Of a stretch of 64,000 bases of DNA, positions 36,128 through 48,700 are shown piece after piece. The stretch comes from Cheiracanthium punctorium. Its lineage: Eukaryota; Arthropoda; Arachnida; Araneae; Cheiracanthiidae. Position numbers and translations under genes: made by a program. The stretch is from positions 346,001 through 410,000 of the forward strand of contig JAWZYV010019475.1 of NCBI GenBank assembly GCA_038373885.1, in the 5' to 3' direction. Below the pieces are notes generated by a model. The model was not told the origin of the DNA. It saw nothing but the letters and a program-made list of their open reading frames with translations, and did no database searches. The first letter of the stretch is position 1, and every line of letters starts with the position of its first letter.

Positions 36128-37233
36128 CAGGGCCGGATTTACACATTTTTGCGCCCTAGGCCAAAGGCCATAATTGCGCGCCCCCCCCTCGAAAAATTGA
36201 TCAATAGTTCCAATTTAATATGTATAATAATTCGTTTTTTCTCATCAGCACTATCTGTCACGTAAAAAATGGTTTTATAAAGTACAGCTTTGTTAAGATT
36301 GTCAGATAATTTACATTATCTATTATGATTTCGATAGGAAGACCCTGAATTTTAGCATTTAAAGCCACGAAACAGTTCAGTTTTGTGAAACTTATGAAAA
36401 GTCATCGCAAAACAAAGGATTGCATTGTAAACTTCGTGCGATTTTTGGACACGTTAGACGCCCTTCGACACGTTAACTTTCTGCAAAACTTCGGAATCAG
36501 TTTCTGTTCTCAGCATTTTTATGGGTAACATATCAGAATCAGAATCCACTTTTTCTGGCGATCTTTTAAATGGAACTAAGAAACCAGAAATGCTCGTTTC
36601 ATTAATTGCGCGGTGTTTCACCGATATATTTTGGATGAAAGAGTTGATAATGCGTTTTCAAAATTTTTAAAATTATAGACGCATATTACATTCAAAGCAA
36701 CGGACTTTTTCTCGAGCAGACATATTTATAGTTCTGTGCGTGTGTGTGGTGTGGTCCTTTTTTTGGGAACGTTGGGATATCGGAAGAGCACAGACTGTCA
36801 GAGGCCTTTTCGATGCTTACTTTTTTTCAATAATTGTTCTCTGCGGTACCCCTCCTTTCCTCAATGTGATTGTTCTCCAGAGGATCTCTTAGTTTTGTGA
36901 CACATGTCGTCGACTTGGATATGGTCTGTGCTGCGGTGCTCTACGAGCAATTCTGTGTCCATAGAATTTATCTATGTCTGTGTCTGCGGGGGCGGGTTAA
37001 TGGATCTCCACACAAAGGGTTTTCTATAAGAAATTGTACTAGGGAAAAAAGGAATTTTTCAGAAGCCATAAACTTGTTTTTCTTAGGCAATAATCACTTA
37101 AAGTAAGTCGTTTTCGTCTCTCCTTTCCAGTCCTTTTCCTCATCCGTGATTGTTCTCAGGGGAGTTCTGCGCCCTTTAGACCACTGCGCCCTAAGCCATG
37201 GCCTAGGTTGGCCTTATGGGAAATCCGGCCATG
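36128..37233. mobile_element. hAT-like element (CAGGGCCGGATTTAC ends)
   Basis: Left end CAGGGCCGGATTTACACATT and right end AAATCCGGCCATG pair as TIRs, with gcgccctaggccaaaggcc mirrored by gcgccctaagccatggcctagg. Flanks agtgttcg (36120-36127) and agtggtcg (37234-37241) match at seven of eight positions. At 1.1 kb it encodes no recognisable transposase. Confidence 0.85.
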
Positions 37234-37244
37234 AGTGGTCGTAA

Positions 37245-39320
37245 GAAAAAATGTTCGTAAAAACGAGCGTCATGTGTAGTATTTCCAAAAACGTGTTTTT
37301 ATAAAAACACATACAATACTATAATTTTATTTTTTAGCTACAGAGGGAAGCACTTTGTGAGCTGATGTTTTGATTTATTTTAATTTAACCCTCATAGATG
37401 GCAGCACTGAAATTCGGTAGGAGTAATTTTTTCTCCCTCCTTTTTTCTTGTTTCTTTCTTTCTCGCTTTCTCTCCCTCTTTTCTTTTTAGTTCTTGTAAA
37501 AATGGTATGGTATGCTTTTAAGTTTTTATTTCCATGCTGCAAACAGTACTGCAACAAGTTAACGTCACCCGGAAAAGCCTTAATTTGGCTCCCAATTATT
37601 TGTAACCATATTTGATGTCTTTGATCCCTCTCAGCACGACGCCTGGGGCACAGGAATATTTGCCCTTTTCCCGTTTAGTTCAGGTCCTGTCTGCAGTCTG
37701 CGAACTCCCAGGAAATAAAAAACAGAGGGTCAGTGTCATAAGTCATATACAAATTGCTCTAAGTATTGGAGGAAAACGTAATTAATAAACACAACTACTT
37801 TTTAAAGAATGATAAAGCAGACAGACAATTTCGACTAAGTTATTTTCTTTCCAAAATTTTAAACTTTAGTAATAATATTATAACCTCCAAAAATGTTGAT
37901 CTAGGTAGATAGAACTTGTCTTATTTGTTTTGCATAACATTTTATAAATTCTAATTAAAATCGAAAAGTAACATTAATTGTCGATTATATTTTACAACAT
38001 AAAGCTAATATTTTATATAATTGTATAATATTTCTCGCAAACCTCAAATAGCATAATCATTTTTCAAACACAAGATAAAATGTAGGCCATATGTTAAATT
38101 TTAGCACTAAATACTGCCCCCCCCCCCAAAAAAAAAAAAGCGTAATTCTCATATTCAAAAAAGTACAGTTTCCATTGTCAGTAGCGTAAAAGATAATTGC
38201 GAAAAATACGCCAGGCTTGAAACTGTTTAAACCTGCTTTTAAAAGAAAATTGCGACTTTCTGTACTTATAACCGTAGCCGTGAGAGTCACTTTGTGGCCG
38301 TTCACAGATATCGAGCCCATATCTCTGAATAACTCTGAAATTTCATCTCTAACTGTTGAACAGACCAGCTCATAAAGGTTCAATATCGCCTAAGTTTCTT
38401 TTATACTTCTTGCTATTCTTCTTGTTTAAGAATGGCATTGAAAAATTGACATACTAATTGGATATAGAAATTACTTCAGTGTATCTTTAATTTTAAAGGT
38501 ATGGGCATCTTTCAAATTATCATAGTTCAGTTTCTAAAAAAAAAAAAAAAAAAAAAAAATGCTAATCTCCAGATTGTATTTATTAGAATCGGTAAGCTTG
38601 ACACCTGGTCTTTAATGTTCTCCTACTGTGAATGAAATGTGTCTTACACCTATTGAACCAAGAGCCGTTAAGTAGGCAACCAAACAAGCAATGTGGTCAC
38701 TTTCTTGCCTTGTTAGTTCACCATCGGAGTATCGAATACAGTAATGCAACAGGTATGAGAAAAGATACAGTCGATATTAGAGGTTCATATATTTTTTTGG
38801 GGGGACTAGCATACCAGTAATGATGGAAGATCTCCTTACTAGCTTGTTAATTAATTTAACCGTATTTTAAAAGATGAATCGTTTTTCAAAAGTCTATATC
38901 AGAGATGTGCGAAGAATTCTGTTGAGCCCGCTGTTTGAAGCGACGTAGAAGTAATTTTTTTGCATTTGCGTTGAACGTTTTTTCGACTGAGCCAACATAT
39001 CGAGCAAGTAACATGTTTTTTCTTACCTCCTAGTTAGTAAATGCAAGAAATGATATGACTGTCTTGAAAAATTAATTTAAAAGTTATTTTTCACCGTAAA
39101 TAAATATTTGAATTAAAATTTATAAGGAATTGAATTTTAAAATTTGAAAGCATTTTCCCGATCCGTAAAAGATAAAGATTTGTTTTTGGTTCAACAGCAG
39201 CCAAATCAGTGTTACCTTGTAACATTATTATGAAAAAATTCTATTTGTAAATATTTAAAAGGATTTAATGAAGACTCTGATTACCCTAATCAGTTGCGAC
39301 TCACTGTGTCTATAATTAAA
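37245..39320. other. Spacer with an isolated minus-strand open frame
   Basis: No gene recognised with confidence. A minus-strand frame (38383-38057) reads LYELVCSTVRDEISELFRDM and VNGHKVTLTATVIST, which looks coding-like and may be a fragment of a transposon protein, but I cannot name it. A pyrimidine-rich patch lies at 37436-37495 and a poly-A run at about 38538-38560. Confidence 0.35.
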
Positions 39321-39366
39321 ACTTTGTAAAAGACAAAAAAAAAAAAAAAAAAAATACACAAATGTT

Positions 39367-39436
39367 ACTTATCGCACTGGACACGTGTTTTGGACGAAAC
39401 TTTTTTCGTCCAAAACACGTGTCCAGTGCGATAAGT
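39367..39436. repeat. Perfect 33-bp palindromic hairpin upstream of the gene
   Basis: Arms 39367-39399 and 39404-39436 are exact reverse complements around the 4-nt loop cttt. Each arm contains the E-box core CACGTG. Imperfect pairing continues outward (acacaaatg with a matching ttgtgt, then tttgtaaaag with cttttacaaa), apart from a poly-A run on the left only. It lies about 230 bp before the start codon of the coiled-coil gene. Perfect arms suggest recent origin. Confidence 0.9.
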
Positions 39437-39620
39437 AGCATTTATTTGTGTTTCTTTTACAAAGATTTAATTATTTATTGTTTTAAATACCAGTTTATTT
39501 TGAATGTTTTCTCTTACTGTGTCTATTTGTTTTAGTCTGCAGCTACTGAGAAAGGATTAAAAATGTAATAATTAAGAATTCGATTTCATATTTTTCTTTA
39601 CCATAGTATTTACTTTTCAG

Positions 39621-39709
39621 AATAATAAACTATATACTGCCAAGAAGAACGTAATTTTTGCGTCAGAATGAATCCCCAGCATCAGTTACAGCTGGAGGAC
39701 GCGCAGAGG
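39621..39709 (+). CDS. Exon 1 of the coiled-coil gene (possible 5' UTR plus 14 codons)
   Basis: The ATG at 39668 opens MNPQHQLQLEDAQR and ends at the donor gtaagt (39710-39715) in phase 0, matching exon 2. A pyrimidine tract ending in cttttcag sits at 39613-39620, so this exon may begin at 39621 after a non-coding 5' exon. No ATG lies between 39621 and the chosen start. The start is chosen because it is the only ATG that joins exon 2 in frame here. The exact transcript start is unknown. Confidence 0.7.
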
Positions 39710-42700
39710 GTAAGTCAGGATGTAATGAACATTTTTTGTTTATCATTTGGAAAGTCTTTTCTTTTAATCCGGGTCCGATCATAAATTCAGATTCATAGTG
39801 TCATTAAATAACATACTTAATAACTAGCGTATTCGTAACCGTCAATGTCAAGATAGAAAGTAACAAAACTACTGTTATTGATTAAAGGCATATGCGCAGT
39901 AACGAAACAAAGAAAAAAAAAGTAACTATGAAACAGTCTTTTACATAAACTGAATCTTCACCAGTAATTTTGTCATAATTCCACGTCAACAAGATCTCCC
40001 TGATGTCTAAATCCCCATATTTACAAATAAAAAGTAATCATTTTGATTATATGGTTTAAAAAACCAAAAAAAACACGCTATAGTGATAAATTGAACTAAC
40101 TAAAAAGCGAAAAATAATTCTTAATAAAGAAATAAATTAATGAACGAAAAATAGTATTATTGTGAAAAAAGCGTGGGGTGCTTTGTGCTGTATTTTTTGT
40201 ATCATTTTTGTACTAATCGTGCAGATCGAATGTTCTGAAGAACTCATACATGGAGCACCCCACGCTTTTTTCACAATAATACTATTTTTCATTCATTAAT
40301 TTATTTCTATATTAAGAATTATTTTTCGCTTTTTAGTTAGTTCAATTTGCTATAAAAGCGGGTTTTTTAGTTTTTTTTAAACTGTATGTATTTAAAATTT
40401 ATTTTTGATTTTCCATATCTCTCATAAGACACTAAGGAGCACTAAGTTGGAAAGTACTACAAAGAGATAATTTATTTTCACTGTGCACCAGTGGCGTAGC
40501 CAGGATTTTATTTCGGGTGGGCTGGGTATCAAATTTAAAGCTAAAGTTCAATTGTAAGCTAAATATCAAATTGTAAGCTAAGTAAAGGGTCCCATTTAGC
40601 CCCCTGAGCCCTCCTGGCTACGCCCCTGCTGTGCACCAAAGTATTAATCAACCTGCAGTTAAATGCTACCTTCCTCACTAAAAAGGAAAAATAGGTCTCT
40701 AATCAACAAATAAAAGCGTGTTAAAAATAATGGCCTTAACATGTTCTTGTACTCAACTCTTCCATAATGTGATGGATGACGATATTTTGTAAAAATAAAA
40801 ATATTGCCGTCACCAGGATTCGAATCTGGGTTATTGCGGCCACAACACAATGTATTAACCACTATACGATCACGGCCACAGTAAGAAAGGGTTTTCTTAA
40901 GATTGTAATATTTGGAAGTTAGAATCCTTCCAAATATTACAATTTCAGTCAGGATAAGAAATGAGGAAATTATTTAATCCTGGCGATCCTAATGAGGATA
41001 ATGAGATAAACTTATAAAATTATTGTATGGTCACCGGTTCTTGATAAATGTACAAAGTTTCAATTAAATCTGTCCGTTTAAAGTGGGTCAAAATCGAGTC
41101 TAAAGGAGTCGGTTACAAACATACAAGCATACAAACATACATACAAGTGAAGCTAATAAAAGCGTGTTAATAACTTAAAAATAAGAAACAGGTCATTTTT
41201 TTATACCAATGAAAAATAAGACAAGACACTCGATCATTATAAAATGAGTCCTCTGTATTTACAGAATAAAGAGATTTCCTTTAATGACCATATTTTGGCA
41301 ATGTGCATGTATTGTTGGTAAAAAGAAATCAGTACATTTTAACTTGACGATCCTGCATATCTAGTTACACACTGCTTAGTTCCACTGTAGAGTGAAGCAT
41401 TTTCTCCAGGGCGGCATTTAAATAATGCAAACAAATAATATTCTAAAGACAATACCTCACAAAAATAACAAATAAAAAAGACAAAAAATTAAAATATATT
41501 TTAGCATTCTGACGCAAGCAAAAGTAAAGAACAAGTTTAAATCATAACAAACAATGCTTATTTGATACCTTAATTAAAATCGCTAAATTATTGCAATATT
41601 GAAATAATAAATCAAAATATCAAATATTATATTAATAACGAAATTATTTGTTGCTCCTACCCTTAACAAAAAAACAAAGGAATCATAACAAATAAAAACA
41701 AACAATGCGTATCACATACCTTGATTAAAATCGCTAAATTATTGCAATACGGAAATAATAAAATCAAAATATCTAAAATTATTTCACTGTATAAAATATT
41801 AACGTAATTATTTGTTGCTTCTACCCGTAACAAATAAACAATGAAGAACGAAAATATTAACCTGAAACGTACTATCAAAAGAATGTTTATTCATACAAAA
41901 CTGTATATAAACAGTCACTGTGAACCTGAACATCCATTTTAAATTTCAAAAATAATTAAATAATAAAATTTAATGTAAAATAAAGCCATTAAAATAAAAC
42001 CATAAGGCATATTGTCATCGCAACAAACCGCCGGGTTTAGGTTTACCATATCTTAACTTCCGATCATCAAACGGCGGGGTAACCATAATGGCATCCTTTA
42101 TCGCGCCAAAAAAAAGTCGCCAAATAGAAAGTGCGACAAAGCGACCATACTAAAGCTGTACCGTTGCTTATTTCACAGTTACAGCAGAGTGCTTCACATC
42201 TTTTCAGAATATGCTTAAATTTTCACAAATCCTAGATGAAAAGTCTAAGTTGAGCATGATGAACGAGGAGTTCAAAGTATCGGTTTGACAACTCCTGTCA
42301 ACGACTAATCCTTCAAAACTAGCTTGACATTTAGCTTGCCGGTTTGCGCAGTCCTTAGCTTCTGGCCTATAGATAATATGGATATTAGTGGTTTCTTTTT
42401 CAGATTGTAACCTACGATTCTTCTGTGTAAAATGCAAACACAAACTGAAGAAAAACATTATACCACGTACTTATTGCATTCCTGTAAATTAAACAATGAA
42501 GATATAAAAAATCTACGTACTAAAATTGAATGTCTTACTAATGCTGAAAAATGAATGTCTACGTACTAAAATTGATTGGAAAATCTTTATAATATAAAAG
42601 TTATGTTTCTGGAAACAAGCTCGAACGCGCGAATTTATTTACTGTCTTACGCGTAAGGAGATTATAACAGAAATAAATATGAAAGATTGACACTAGTAAT

Positions 42701-45700
42701 CAAGTTATTCTTAAAAAAATGTTTTTTTCTTGCATTTCGAAATTACTAGCATTGTGGTGTTAAAAATTCAATCAAGATCACGGGGGATTCCACTTTTATT
42801 TATTTTCAGAAGCTTTCCGTGTTCAGAAAGCATCTTGATTTGCTAGCACGTTGTACTGGGGAATCAAAAAATGTAGAAAAGAGCGAAGTGTTATCAGCAG
42901 TTGCTGAGCTTCAATCGCTAGTGGAGTGGGCCGCTCAACAACCAGAACTCGGAGCAGAAAGTGCTGTTCTATTGATGAAGCTACAGGAGTTGCATCATAT
43001 ACGTGAAGTTAGTATCTATATTTTATCATATTTACTATTATTACTACATTAACTATATTACAGTAATTATACTAACCATATTGTAAGGAAAGTTTTTAGT
43101 CCAAATCGACTCACATATTAAGCATTGCAAGAGAATTTACACATCGAATGCAGCATTTTTGCGTCATGTTTCATTATTTTTCAATTGTTTATAGAACAAG
43201 AACACGAAGACACAATAACTGGCTGATATTATTATTTCGTTTTCAAGAAAACATTAAGTACAATCTGAGATGAAGTAAAAAAACTGAAACGAAAAATCTG
43301 CTTTCTGAAAATTGCTAATACATTCCTACTGATGACATTTAACTTACAACTGGTTGTCTTAGGACAGCTAAGCAAACTCTTAAAAGTAAGAATGAAAATA
43401 GATAAAAAACTTAGTAATTAGATATTTTATAAGCAGCATAGTTTATTGGACAATTTTATAAACTCAGATTAGTATTTTCTCATGAATTGAACTTTAAATG
43501 CTTCTATTTAACGAGAATATTGTAAAGCAAGGAAACAGGTTTAAATGACGTCGTTCTGGAATAAATTTGATGATATGTGAACTATATTTTATGAAAAGTA
43601 AATACCATGCATATTTTCTGTCATTTTATGAGTATTAATTCTTTACAAAAATTTATTCTTTATTTACTGATTTATTAATTTTAAAATGTATTGCTTCCGG
43701 TGTGTATTTATGCGAAATTTGATACAGCTACAGTTAAAATTTCATTATACATGCCGCACATAATGCTCTTGTAAGTTGTTTTTGTTAGAATTGCCCTTCA
43801 AACACAATGGTTCGAAAATATTCTTGGTTCATCAGATGTGAACAGCGTGAAAAATCAGTGACTCTATTGTGACTTTATTAGCACCTGCTCCTAGAAGTAA
43901 AATACCCCTCATTATCGTTTTTGCAGACTTGTTTGGAAGCGTTCCATCTAGAGCGAAAACAGCATGAAGTGTAATTGGGAAAGTAAACTGCAAGTTATTT
44001 AAATTGGTGGATGGTAGATGCGTCATTAAAATGTGCGTATATCTTAATTTTAGTTAAATTAAACCAGCTGTCGTATAAAATATCTGAAAAATTTTCGAAA
44101 AGTTCAACCATTAAATAGTTTGAATATATAAATCGTTTAATGTAGGAAAAGAATTTAAAGTTACTATTAGAACAATTATTATAGTTTAAAACTTTTAGAT
44201 AATCTAAATTTGCATATAAATTTCGTCCACTAAACTGAATTCTTTTATTCCTATACACCTACATGTTCTTTAAAAAAAATATTCACATTTTATAAGCTAT
44301 TTTTCAAATTTAAAGCTCGGATGCAGCATTTACAAATAAATTTCTCTAATTGGAGTTGCTGTTATCAAACTATACTGAATTTTTAAAATTAGACAGCTTG
44401 AAGTTGGGGTGTACATTGAATTTTTTGAAAAAGGAAAAATCTGTTCCTTCTCTTTTATTTTTTAATTTTACAGCATATTTCAGATATTTGCTTCAGTTGT
44501 ATCAAAGGCGCAATTATCCCTTATTGATCTTCTTCATGGTTCTTGAGATATCTCGCTCGTCTCAGTTATGTACAAGGTAAGCATATCTTTAGTTGAATGG
44601 TGGAATTTTCATGCAACAAAGTCATACTGAAGACCGAGAGAAATTTTGCGTCTTACGTGATAAGTCGTTATATCTTTGATGCTGAGAATGAATAGGTTAA
44701 AAATGGAATGATATCTATTCCTCTTCTTTAGGTATGCCACTGCCAGAATTTACTCTAGGGTGAAAAGAACCTTACATATTTGTACCTGACCACAATAAAA
44801 CACCCTTACAAAACTATAATTAGATTTTTTTTTTTTTTTGCTCTGTAAATGTACTTGCAAACCACATTTAATGCAGGTCACAATATGGTTGTGTAAGTCA
44901 AAGTTTAGAAAAAATTTTAAATGTACTCTATCGAAGAATTTTACTTTAAAAAGCCTAACAAATTTCTATTGTCAAATTACAATTTTTGAAACTTTTTTTT
45001 TGTTATATCAAACAAACTTTGTATCATATTATTATATTATGTTTGAATTATATCTTAACCTTATAATGCAAACACTTTTGTTTAAAATCCACGTTTTACC
45101 GCATTTTTAAACTTTTAAAAACTTAAACAATTATAAAGTGCTTTTTAAATCTTTTCACCATTATATTTTTGTTGACTAAATTCATCGATATTTATAAATT
45201 TTAGTGCTTTAGATAATATTATATAAATTTAATATAAAATAATTTGCCCAAAGACATAAATCGCTTATTTTAAACTTTGAATATATTCATATTCAGATGA
45301 TGAATTCCTTCCTTTTTTTCCTGCTCTAGAATTTAGAAAGAAATCCTCCCGAAGCTCATGACTATTCCATTCCTGACATAAAAGAAGGAGAAGAAACTAG
45401 AGTCACTGAAAAGTCAGAAAGTACGGCAGAGAGAAATTCAGGAGATACAGAATGCATTTCAGATGCCGTTGAAGGAAATTTATGTGACAAAAATGGAGAA
45501 AACATTATAGAAGATGATTCCATATCTATTGATAAAGACTCTTTATGTGATTTCTCGGTTTCAACAGAAGATCCGAACTTAGCAAATGCTGAGTCTCCGG
45601 CAAGTATGGAAGAAGCAAATGTCGACATTATTCCAAATGATGATAAAGCAGACGATGCTAACTTAGATTTTAAAGACTATTTTACACAGATAACAGAAGA

Positions 45701-48700
45701 TTTGAACGTAGCAAATGCAGAATCTCCTGCAAGTGCTGATGAAGCAAATGTGATCATCATTCCTAGCAATGACAAAACTGAAGATGTCAATTCAGATTTA
45801 TATTATTTCCAACAAATAACCGAAGATTCAAACTTAACAACTATTGAATCGCCTGCAACTATCGAAAATATAAGTACTGACATAATTCCGAGCGATGGTA
45901 AAACGGAAGATGTAGACTATTTACATGAAGTAAACCAACAGGACGCTTCTTTAGGAGACACGGACCTTTCAAGTGGAGTTCCAGAATATCAAGAAACGAC
46001 TTCAGAAATCAAATCAAAGGTTTCAGACTCTTGTACACCTAGAATAAAATCTCCAAATCTTTTTCGAAGCGAAGTTGTGATAATTGAAACGGACGAAGAC
46101 AATCAATCAGCTGAATGGGTTAATGACCCTAAAAACTCCAGTGATCCACTCGATGTTTGCATGTATGCAATCAGAAATTTATATGAAAGTTTAAGGCTAA
46201 AAGAAAATGAACTTCTAAAGCTTTCCGCAACCCACAGTGACCAAAAGCACATCGAGGCCTTGCAGGCTGTTATTATAGATTTCCACAAAGATATAACAAA
46301 TCTGAATAATGAACTGGAGAAGTACAGAAAGGAAAACGCAAACTTAAAGGAGCAGGTCCTTGAGTTGGAAGAGGCAGAGAACGACGCTAGATTGGAGGCT
46401 CAACAATTAGAACAAAAGTTAATTTTTCTTCAGGAGAAAGATTCTCATTCACAAGCTGAATTGACTCAGCTGAAGCAAAATTTAAAAAAGTGTAATGACA
46501 CATTAGCAGAAAAAGAAGTGCAAGAGAAAGAACTGCGATCTCAAATAAAGTACATGGAAACTCTTATTCAAAAGTATGAAGATCAAATTAAATCATCTGA
46601 AGCGAAAGAAGTTACTGCATCTGAGCAAAAAGTTGAAAGCATATCGGAATCTGATTTGAAAAATTCCAGTGAAATTCAAGTTCAGCGAGTAACCGTCGAG
46701 AAAGGAACTCAGACTTATCCGCTTTGTATGACAAAAATTGATGAAGCTGGTGAAAGTAAGAAAAGTAATAATAATGTTATTACCGATGATGAGAACATAA
46801 ATAATGATACCATCCTGGATGTTCCGGGACTTAAGGAATCTACAGAAAAAAGCATCTACCAACAAGAAACAAAAGACCTATTTAAAATTAACATTTCAAT
46901 TCCAACAACATCATCGTCTAATGATACTGTGGCAACTACAGGTAAGACCTAGAAATATCTTGATAACTATTAATTTAAGAACACTTAAAATTTTACTTTT
47001 TCAAATATATACATAATTTTATATGTGATTTGATAAAAAAAAATGAATATTTTAAAGGTATGCTGCATAACTTGCTGTTATTCGATTTCTTCTTTGTTCT
47101 CTTACTCATTGTTTAAATAGTGGAAACGGCAAGTTGTTAAATCAGTCTTTATTTACTTGTGTTTAGTTATTTGACCGTTACTGATCATTTTATTTTCTCT
47201 TGATAGTTAAGCATTACAATTTTTGTTAAAGCGAAAAAAAATTGTGCAAGTAAAGATCTACACTTTGAATTAAAAATTAAACATGCTTTAGTGATATACA
47301 CTGACAAGGAAACCTTCCTGGAGCTCAATCACGAAACGTGTATAATAAATTTAAATTCAGTCATAAGTACACACTAAAAGAAACCTAATGTGCGACAATT
47401 AGCTGCTGTCTTCTCAGATTAAAGCTAAAAATAATTAATAAAAAATGAGTTTGGATTGACAGTAGATTGACATAGTCACCATTTAGCGCTTTCTAATTTC
47501 TTTCTTAAAAAAATGCTTGATAATAAGCATGTTTCATTTGCTACTAAAAGTGTTTCATTTACTTTCCCATAATTTTGAGAAACATCAAATTTGATTTTTA
47601 AGACTTATTGCCTCCTCTGTTTTTGAAGTCAATGTCATATTTTTCGAAGAAAGTTCATCGTAAAGAACACATAAAACAATAAGTAAAATATGCTTTGCTT
47701 CTTCGTATCCTCACACAGATAAATTAAATAGATTTTTTTCAAAATGAAAATAAATCCCTCTCATATACATAAACTGAATTTGCACCTTCCTATGTGATTA
47801 TTCAAATGAAATTACTTTCTATTGTGACACTGAGAAACAACCATAAAGAATGCAGAACTTTTAAACAAAAGAAAACAACACTTGGCAACTACTTCAAAAT
47901 CCAACACGTCAAAGAAAATACTTTATGCAAATATTTCGAATGCATAGAAGCTTGAGATTTTCAAGTCTTTTGATTAACTCTATCGTCGATTTCTAGACAA
48001 GGGTTACAATAGGCATGATTTTAAAATTACGTTTTAACATATAATTTCTCAATTTCTATAGGGAGATAGCTGCTAATGTTCCCACAATAGGTATCCATAA
48101 GTGTGTATTTGTGACGGAAGTAAATTCGATACATTTCGTGAGCTAGCTCTGAGGTGGTTTTCTTGTGAGATCTAAAATTTTGTTGAAAACATAATTATAA
48201 ATGCTTAATTATAATTCGATACATTTCGTGAGTGAGCTCCGGGGTGGTTTTCTTGTTAGAACTAAAATTTTGTTGAAAACATAATTATAAGTGCATAATT
48301 AAAAACGCTTAGTGAAATGCAGTCTCTCAAGACAATGATTTTTTTGCCTAGGTCACATTTTTAACTAAAAGTCAAGTTTTAAATTATTTAAATACGAAAA
48401 GTAGCTAATTCATGTCTATAAATAAAGTTTCCGTGGTCTAAATTGATTTTTTTAAATACGTGCCATTTAATTTTATTACAAACTCTTTTCTTGCAGCTAC
48501 TGTGGTGACTTTTTTAGATTTATGGATGTTTATGCTCATAGGCTCGTCTTTTTTAAGTTCTAGTTACAAATGTGAATTTTAATTTTGCCCTGTAAAATGG
48601 ATTTTTTTAGAAAACAAGATATTTACATTATTTTATTTTTCATGCAGAGCAACCTGATTTTACCATGACGGAAAGTACAGATAATACTTCCCAGAAAGAG

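Larger units (their letters stand above)
39710..42809 (+). other. Intron 1 of the coiled-coil gene
   Basis: A 3.1 kb AT-rich intron from gtaagt to tattttcag. It contains a large snapback repeat (40053-40382), a hAT-type MITE (40489-40628), a tRNA-His-like sequence on the opposite strand (40805-40876), a retroposon tail (about 41020-41185), a two-unit tandem repeat (about 41530-41840) and an opposite-strand open segment (42204-42430). Confidence 0.75.
46942..48647 (+). other. Intron 3 of the coiled-coil gene
   Basis: From gtaaga to ttcatgcag. Its centre is occupied by an internally deleted DNA transposon (47305-48165) with a duplicated right end (to about 48302). The rest is AT-rich with nothing recognisable. 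Confidence 0.75.

Noticed and set aside
44475..44577. Possible extra exon of the coiled-coil gene ending at a gtaagc donor
   Set aside because: The acceptor-to-donor length (103 nt, or 93 nt with the alternative acceptor) either shifts the frame or hits an in-frame stop, so it cannot join exons 2 and 3.
45362..45628. Minus-strand frames opposite exon 3 (also 46103-46288 and 46593-46865)
   Set aside because: Shadow frames of a well-supported coding exon.
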